From contig CANIBQ010000021.1 in NCBI GenBank assembly GCA_947465645.1, positions 1 to 64,000 of the forward strand: 64,000 nt of DNA, written 5' to 3'. The notes beneath the pieces are model-generated. The model did no database searches and had not been told where the DNA came from. It worked only from the letters and a program-made list of their open reading frames with translations. The stretch comes from Acidobacteriota bacterium. Its GTDB lineage: Bacteria > Acidobacteriota > Vicinamibacteria > Vicinamibacterales > UBA2999. Below, one piece after another: positions 59,127-64,000 of this stretch; position 1 is the stretch's first letter; each line of letters begins with the position of its first letter. The position numbers and the translations under genes are program-made.

Positions 59127-59918
59127 GTGGCGCGCCCCGTCATCGCGCTGTTGACTGACTTCGGCACGCGAGATCACTACGTGGGAGCCATGAAAGGCGT
59201 CGTGCTCGGAATCTGCCCGGACGCCGTGCTGGTTGACATCACGCATGACATCCCGCCACACGACGTGCTCTCGGGAGCCCTGGAGCTCGCCGCTGCGTTC
59301 AAGTACTTTCCAATGGGCGCCATCTTCGTGGCGGTCGTCGACCCGGGTGTCGGTTCGCCGCGCCGCGCGATTGCGGCGGATTCAGGCGGGTATCGCTTTG
59401 TGGGACCGGACAACGGCGTCCTGGCCCTGGTATTCAAAGAGGCCCGGCCGCAGCGCGTCGTTGAGGTCACCGAGCCGCGATACGCGCGACCGACAGTCAG
59501 CCGCACGTTCGAGGGGCGCGACCGGTTTGCGCCGGCGGCGGCCTGGCTGGCGAACGGGATCGAGTTGAGCGCCCTCGGGCCGGCGGGTGACGCCTGGGAG
59601 GTGCTCCCGGTGCCCGAGGCTGAGGTCAGTGTGAACCAGATCACCGGCGAGGTGCTGCGCGTGGACCGGTTCGGCAACCTCGTCACCAACGTCGACCGGG
59701 CGACATTTCAGCGGTTCGCCGCCGGTGGGCGCGTGCAGGTCACGGCCGGCCCGCACGCGGCGGGGGACGTGGTCGGGACCTACGCCGATACAGAAGCCGG
59801 ATCGGTGTGTGTGCTCTTCGGCAGCAGCGATCGCCTCGAGGTGGCCGTCAACGGCGCGAGCGCCGCCGATCGCCTCGGCCTCACGCGCTCCGCCCGCATC
59901 GTGATCTCGCGGTCGTGA
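59127..59918 (+). CDS. SAM hydroxide adenosyltransferase (DUF62 family)
   Basis: 263 residues from GTG 59127. The DUF62 pattern is complete: VIALLTDFGTRDHYVGAMKG, VDITHDIPPHDVLSGALELA, VVDPGVGSPRRAIAADSGG, VGPDNGVLALVFKEA, and FEGRDRFAPAAAWLANGIE, then a C-terminal beta domain with GEVLRVDRFGNLVTNVDRA. Members split S-adenosylmethionine with water-derived hydroxide to adenosine and methionine; halogenases share the fold but need extra loops not seen here. It precedes the acyl-CoA dehydrogenase by 21 bp. Confidence 0.9.
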   Translation: MARPVIALLTDFGTRDHYVGAMKGVVLGICPDAVLVDITHDIPPHDVLSGALELAAAFKYFPMGAIFVAVVDPGVGSPRRAIAADSGGYRFVGPDNGVLALVFKEARPQRVVEVTEPRYARPTVSRTFEGRDRFAPAAAWLANGIELSALGPAGDAWEVLPVPEAEVSVNQITGEVLRVDRFGNLVTNVDRATFQRFAAGGRVQVTAGPHAAGDVVGTYADTEAGSVCVLFGSSDRLEVAVNGASAADRLGLTRSARIVISRS

Positions 59919-59939
59919 TAGGATTCCCCGTTTTTCGCC

Positions 59940-61145
59940 ATGCTGAACTTCGATCTCTCTGACGATCACGTCCTGCTCGAGCGCTCGGTCAGGGAATGGG
60001 CCGGCCGCGACGTTGCGCCGCGCATCCACGACCTCGACCGTGCCCACCAGTTCGACCGCGGCATCCTGCCGAAGATGGCAGCCATGGGACTCCTCGGGAT
60101 CTGCGTCCCGGCGAAATACGGCGGCGCGGGGATGGACTACCTCTCGCTCGGCATCGCCAGCGAGGAACTGGAGTACGTCGACACCTCGCTGCGCGTCATC
60201 CTGTCGGTGCACACCGGGCTCAACTGCCTCACGCTGCTCGCCTGGGGCACCGAGGAGCAGAAACAGCGGTACCTGGTGCCGCAGGCGCACGGGGAGAAGA
60301 TCGCGACCTACGGCCTGACGGAGCCCTCGGCCGGGAGCGACGCGCGCGGCATCCAGACCGTCGCGATCCTGAAGGGCGACCGCTACCTGCTGACCGGCGA
60401 GAAGATGTGGATCTCGATGGCCGACGTGGCGGACAACTTCCTGGTCTTCGCCTGGAGCGACCTCGAGAAGAAGAAGCAGCGCGATCCCTCGGGGATGAGC
60501 GCGTTCATCGTCGAGCGGTCGTTCAAGGGGTTCTCCAGCGCGACGTTGAAAGAGAAGTGGGGCATCCTCGCCGGCAACACCGGCTCCTTCAAAATGGAAG
60601 ACGTCGAGGTGCCGCGCGAGAACCTCGTCGGCCGCGAGGGCGAGGGTTTCAAGATCGCGATGTTCGCGCTCGACCAGGGGCGGTACACCGTGGCCGCGGG
60701 GGCGACCGGGCTGATCAGGGCGTGCCGCGATGCCAGCGTGCGCTATGCGAAGGACCGCAAGGCGTTCGGCGTCGAGATCGGATCCCACCAGCTGGTGAAG
60801 GAAATGATCGCGCAGATGGAGTCCGACTACCAGGCGTCCAGGCTCCTCTGGACGCGCTCCGGCTGGATGAAGAACATCGGCAGGCGCAACACCCGCGAGA
60901 CCGGCCTGGCCAAGTGGTTTTCCACCGTGGCGTCCGAGCGCGCGGCGTCCGACGCGGTGCAGATTCATGGCGCCAATGGCTATTCCGACGAGTACCCGGT
61001 CGGACGCTTCTACCGCAACTGCAAGGGTGCCGTGATTTACGAGGGCACGCGCGAAATTCACAAGCTGATGCAGGCGGACTACCTGCTCGGGTATCGAGAC
61101 GATCGCCCGACACGGTGCGAGCTGCCTGCGTGGGAGCCCCAATGA
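59940..61145 (+). CDS. Acyl-CoA dehydrogenase
   Basis: 401 residues. Family signatures: [51 protein letters not shown] region with [25 protein letters not shown]-type segment as [20 protein letters not shown], and the C-terminal [20 protein letters not shown] with [19 protein letters not shown]. The late Glu in YEGTREI fits the catalytic base of glutaryl/short-chain types. FAD-dependent oxidation of an acyl-CoA; chain length uncertain. ATGA overlap with glpX. Confidence 0.93.
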   Translation: MLNFDLSDDHVLLERSVREWAGRDVAPRIHDLDRAHQFDRGILPKMAAMGLLGICVPAKYGGAGMDYLSLGIASEELEYVDTSLRVILSVHTGLNCLTLLAWGTEEQKQRYLVPQAHGEKIATYGLTEPSAGSDARGIQTVAILKGDRYLLTGEKMWISMADVADNFLVFAWSDLEKKKQRDPSGMSAFIVERSFKGFSSATLKEKWGILAGNTGSFKMEDVEVPRENLVGREGEGFKIAMFALDQGRYTVAAGATGLIRACRDASVRYAKDRKAFGVEIGSHQLVKEMIAQMESDYQASRLLWTRSGWMKNIGRRNTRETGLAKWFSTVASERAASDAVQIHGANGYSDEYPVGRFYRNCKGAVIYEGTREIHKLMQADYLLGYRDDRPTRCELPAWEPQ

Positions 61146-62170
61146 CCGAAGTGCTGAAAGCCCGTGCAGAGACGCTGAAAGCGATGGACTCGGACCTGTC
61201 GCTCGACTTCCTGCGTGTCGTCGAGCAGGCGGCGATCGCCTGCGCGCACACCATGGGACAGGGCGACCGCCACCTGTCGGACCAGGTCGCGGTCGAGGCG
61301 ATGCGCCACGAGCTCGATTCAGTGCCGATCGACGGGACGATCGTCATCGGCGAGGGCGAACGGGACGAGGCGCCGATGCTCTACATCGGGGAGAAAGTGG
61401 GCTCCGCCCACAAGACCCCGAACGGCCGCCAGCTGCCGCAGGTGGACATCGCCGTCGATCCGCTCGAGGGGACGAACCTGTGCGCCACCGGCGCAGCCAA
61501 TGCGCTCGCCGTCCTCGCCGCCGCGGAAAAGGGAGGGTTGCTGCACGCCCCCGACCTGTACATGCAGAAGCTTGTGGTCGGTCCCAGCTCGAAGGACGTG
61601 GTCGACATCGACGCGCCGGTTGACTACAACCTGCGCGTGATCGCCAAGGCACTGGGCCGCCGAATCAAGGATCTGGTGGTGATCGTCCTCGACCGGCCGC
61701 GTCACGAGAAGCTGATCGCCGACATCAGGGCCACCGGCGCGCGCATCCGCCTGATTGGCGACGGCGACCTCTCGGCGGGCGTGTCGGCAGCCGTGATCGG
61801 CAGCGGCGTACACGCCGTCATGGGGACCGGCGGCGCACCCGAGGGCGTGTTGACCGCCGCGGCCATGCGATGCCTCAACGGCGAGATTTTCGCCCGTCTG
61901 GTCGTGAGCAAGCCCGAGCACGAGGAGCGGTGCCGGGCCATGGGCATTACCGATTTCAAGAAGATCTACCGGTCGAGCGACCTCGCCTCGGGCGACAAGA
62001 TCATCTTCGCCGCCACCGGCGTCACCGACGGCACGCTGATGAAGGGGGTGCGCTTCTTTGGCGAGGGCACGCGGACGACGTCGCTGGTGATGCAGACCAA
62101 TCCTCACCTGATCCGCTTCATCGACAGCATCCAGTTGAGCCCCGACAAGGAAGTCCGGGTCCGCTTCTAG
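61142..62170 (+). CDS. glpX: Fructose-1,6-bisphosphatase class II
   Basis: 342 residues; start ATG 61142 overlaps the previous stop. It has [20 protein letters not shown], the metal site [58 protein letters not shown], and [20 protein letters not shown]. It hydrolyses fructose-1,6-bisphosphate in gluconeogenesis and, with the window's pentose-phosphate operon and glgA, fits a capacity for sugar storage. Coupling with an acyl-CoA dehydrogenase hints at growth on fatty or branched acids feeding gluconeogenesis. Confidence 0.95.
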   Translation: MTEVLKARAETLKAMDSDLSLDFLRVVEQAAIACAHTMGQGDRHLSDQVAVEAMRHELDSVPIDGTIVIGEGERDEAPMLYIGEKVGSAHKTPNGRQLPQVDIAVDPLEGTNLCATGAANALAVLAAAEKGGLLHAPDLYMQKLVVGPSSKDVVDIDAPVDYNLRVIAKALGRRIKDLVVIVLDRPRHEKLIADIRATGARIRLIGDGDLSAGVSAAVIGSGVHAVMGTGGAPEGVLTAAAMRCLNGEIFARLVVSKPEHEERCRAMGITDFKKIYRSSDLASGDKIIFAATGVTDGTLMKGVRFFGEGTRTTSLVMQTNPHLIRFIDSIQLSPDKEVRVRF

Positions 62171-62180
62171 TGAGAAGCGC

Positions 62181-62260
62181 GTAGGTCAAGGGTCAAAGGT
62201 AATAGGTCAAATCATGCGCCAGACAGCATTTGCCCTTTGCCTTTTGACCCTTGACCTGCG
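62181..62260. repeat. AGGTCAA-type inverted repeat after glpX
   Basis: The left arm 62181-62210 has AGGTCAAGGGTCAAAGG. The right arm 62229-62260 has CCTTTTGACCCTTGACCT. Built of TCAAGGG/TCAAAGG units. It lies between glpX and the MFS gene and may end the upstream transcript. Confidence 0.8.
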
Positions 62261-62278
62261 CGGGGCCGTTTAGCGTCC

Positions 62279-63505
62279 GTGTACTACTGGCGCCGTAACC
62301 AGATCGCGGTCACGGTCGCGGCGTTCGTCGGCTTCACCGGCTTCACGCTGGTGATGCCGTTCCTCCCCCTGTATATCCGCCAGCTCGGGATCACCGACGT
62401 CGGGGAGATCGCGCTCTGGACCGGCCTGGCGCTGGGCGCCACCCCGGCGATTACCGCACTCTGCGCCCCTCTGTGGGGGCGGGTCGGGGATCGCTTCGGC
62501 AACAAGCTCCTGGTCCAGCGTTCCCTGATCAGCTTCATCTTCGTGATGGTGGCGATGGCCTACGTCACCGAGCCGTGGCACCTGGTCGCCTTGCGGGTGC
62601 TCCAGGGATTCTTCGCGGGCTACGGGCCGCTCACGTTGTCGATGGCGGCGTTGTCGGTGCCTCCCGAGCGCATGGCGGCGGCGATTGGCACCGTCCAGAC
62701 CGCGCAGCGCCTCGGCCCGGCGCTCGGCCCGGTCATCGGCGGCATCCTCGCGCCGCTGCTCGGCATCAGGAACACGTTTCTCGCCGCCGCCTGCCTGTAT
62801 GCCCTGGCGTTCGTCCTCCTGACGGTGATGTACCGCGAGCCGTTGCGCGCCGCGAAGGACGTCGAACGCGCGGGCCGGATCACGTTTCGCGAGATCCTCG
62901 AGCTCGAGAACATCCGGCTGTTGATGGTCGTAATTTTTGCGCTGCAGATCGTCGATCGCAGCTTTGGCCCCATCCTTTCGCTGCACCTGGCGGAGCTGGG
63001 CTACGGCTCCGACCAGGTCTCGGTGATGACCGGCATCCTGTTTTCCGTACTCGCATTCGCCGCGGCGGCCGGCAACCAGATTGCCGGGAGGCTGCTGGCG
63101 CGGATGCCGGCGAGGGCGGTGATCGTGAGATCGTCACTGGCGGCCGCCGCCGCGCTTGCCTTGTTCGTCCTGTTTCAGAACCCCTGGCTGCTGGCCGTGC
63201 TGATTGCGGTCTTCGGCCTCGGCATCGGCACGGCGCTCACCTCCGCGTACGCGGTAGGCGGGTCGGTGATCCCGCGGCATGTCTACACCACCGGCTTTGG
63301 ATTCCTGACCAGCGCCTCGCTGATTGGCGTGGCGGTGAGTCCCGTGCTCAGCGGACTGGTCGGAGGCACCAGCATCCGTGCCGTGTTTGCGGTGGATGTC
63401 GTGGCGCTGGCACTGGTCGCCGGGGTGGTCTGGCGAGTGATGGCCGTACGCGCCAGCGTCGAGCCGATACCGGACGCCACCGCAGTGAACGTCGAGCCGG
63501 AGTGA
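62279..63505 (+). CDS. Major facilitator superfamily transporter
   Basis: 408 residues from GTG 62279. Twelve hydrophobic segments in two halves. The MFS loop 2-3 motif is visible as APLWGRVGDRFGNKLLVQRS, and a second-half counterpart as NQIAGRLLARMPARAVIVRS. The profile (early GFTGFTLVMPFLPLYIRQLG, motif C-like LGPALGPVIGGILAPLLG) is that of drug/proton antiporters of the DHA1 type. The exported compound is unknown. hflX follows in the same direction. Confidence 0.9.
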   Translation: MYYWRRNQIAVTVAAFVGFTGFTLVMPFLPLYIRQLGITDVGEIALWTGLALGATPAITALCAPLWGRVGDRFGNKLLVQRSLISFIFVMVAMAYVTEPWHLVALRVLQGFFAGYGPLTLSMAALSVPPERMAAAIGTVQTAQRLGPALGPVIGGILAPLLGIRNTFLAAACLYALAFVLLTVMYREPLRAAKDVERAGRITFREILELENIRLLMVVIFALQIVDRSFGPILSLHLAELGYGSDQVSVMTGILFSVLAFAAAAGNQIAGRLLARMPARAVIVRSSLAAAAALALFVLFQNPWLLAVLIAVFGLGIGTALTSAYAVGGSVIPRHVYTTGFGFLTSASLIGVAVSPVLSGLVGGTSIRAVFAVDVVALALVAGVVWRVMAVRASVEPIPDATAVNVEPE

Positions 63506-63576
63506 AGGTCATGCGTGAGCAGGGGGCGGGGTGACCAGGGAAATGCGTCACGCGGATGCTATTGTATTGGCTCAGG

Positions 63577-64000
63577 GTGGCCGATCGCCGTACGTCTCCT
63601 CCACATACCGAACGCGCGGCCCTGGTCGGGCTCGTGACCAATGCCGCGCGCCGTATCGACGCGGATCAATCGCTCGACGAGCTTGCCGGCCTCGCAGACG
63701 CCGCCGGCGCGTCGGTGGCCCTGCGAATGCTGCAGGAGCGTCCCCGTCCCGACGCGTCGACCTACATCGGCAGCGGCAAAGTGGCCAGCCTGGCTGCTGC
63801 GTGCGCAGAGGCGGAGATCGACCTCGTGATCTTCGACAACGAACTGACGCCCGCGCAGCTGCGTCAGCTCGAAGAGAAGCTCGAACGCAAGGTGGTCGAT
63901 CGGACGCAGCTCATTCTCGACATCTTTGCGCGCCGCGCCCGGACGCGGGAAGGCAAGTGGCAGGTCGAGCTCGCGCAGCTCAAATACATGCTGCCCAGGC
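63577..64000 (+). CDS. hflX: GTPase HflX, N-terminal part (cut by window edge)
   Basis: From GTG 63577 (an in-frame ATG at 63556 is the alternative) the frame is open to the window end, 141 codons. It shows the HflX N-terminal domain: ERAALVGLVTNAARRIDADQ, STYIGSGKVASLAAACAEAE, LVIFDNELTPAQLRQLEEKL, VVDRTQLILDIFARRARTRE, KWQVELAQLKYMLPR. The GTPase domain lies beyond the window. HflX splits stalled or heat-damaged ribosomes. Confidence 0.93.
   Translation, partial: MADRRTSPPHTERAALVGLVTNAARRIDADQSLDELAGLADAAGASVALRMLQERPRPDASTYIGSGKVASLAAACAEAEIDLVIFDNELTPAQLRQLEEKLERKVVDRTQLILDIFARRARTREGKWQVELAQLKYMLPR

Overview
GC-rich chromosomal window with many small overlapping operons and few strong Shine-Dalgarno sites. 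It probably comes from an Acidobacteriota genome, most likely class Vicinamibacteria. The lineage clue is a VWFA-related protein of the acidobacterial type (44332-45576), supported by a DUF5916 outer-membrane protein, exported beta-propellers and a DUF1080 hydrolase. The lineage call is inferred from gene content only.

Regions. (1) 1-3.0 kb: the start of a TonB-receptor-type protein and an exported beta-propeller. (2) 3.1-8.2 kb: an accessory island next to tRNA-Glu(UUC). On the left are an antitoxin and a parE toxin cut off after about 35 codons, then an insertion-sequence-end-like tandem repeat. The island starts at a 13-bp copy of the tRNA-Glu 3' end. It carries a TIR-like protein, a GIY-YIG nuclease, an AAA/SMC-type ATPase with a small tightly linked partner, and a decayed serine recombinase that runs into tRNA-Glu. 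tRNA-Lys(UUU) follows. This is the best candidate for an undescribed (defence-like) system. (3) 8.3-16.8 kb: envelope and exported proteins (AI-2E transporter, AsmA-like, DUF1080, beta-propeller, CsbD-like, bicupin, SGNH esterase) and a DsbA-family oxidoreductase. (4) 16.9-20.5 kb: a three-gene overlapping operon (MmgE/PrpD, MatC-type permease, D-2-hydroxyacid dehydrogenase), probably for catabolism of a small organic acid. (5) 20.5-35.5 kb: FKBP isomerase, DUF5916 protein, second beta-propeller, methyltransferases, an ATP-grasp/zinc-peptidase pair, an exported M3 peptidase, a breakpoint where two 5'-truncated genes meet head to head (about 30718), and a membrane patatin. (6) 35.5-44.3 kb: haem genes hemE and hemY, a response regulator, two conserved unknowns with a TVP38-type membrane protein, and the oxidative pentose-phosphate operon rpiB-gnd-zwf-pgl. 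(7) 44.3-64 kb: VWFA protein, LysR regulator, orphan DNA methyltransferase, M20 peptidase, D,D-carboxypeptidase, FdhE-like protein, glgA, trxA-trxB, mnmA with its cysteine desulfurase, a bactofilin with a structured leader, SAM-hydroxide adenosyltransferase, acyl-CoA dehydrogenase, glpX, an MFS transporter and the start of hflX.

Two families of intergenic DNA recur. One is a set of inverted structures built from short (6-8 nt) near-tandem units whose sequence differs from place to place. The other is REP-like hairpins with a TGAA/TAAA loop and a CTAC tail whose stems differ but stay paired. No CRISPR array or rRNA was seen, and no gene-free stretch exceeds about 300 bases.
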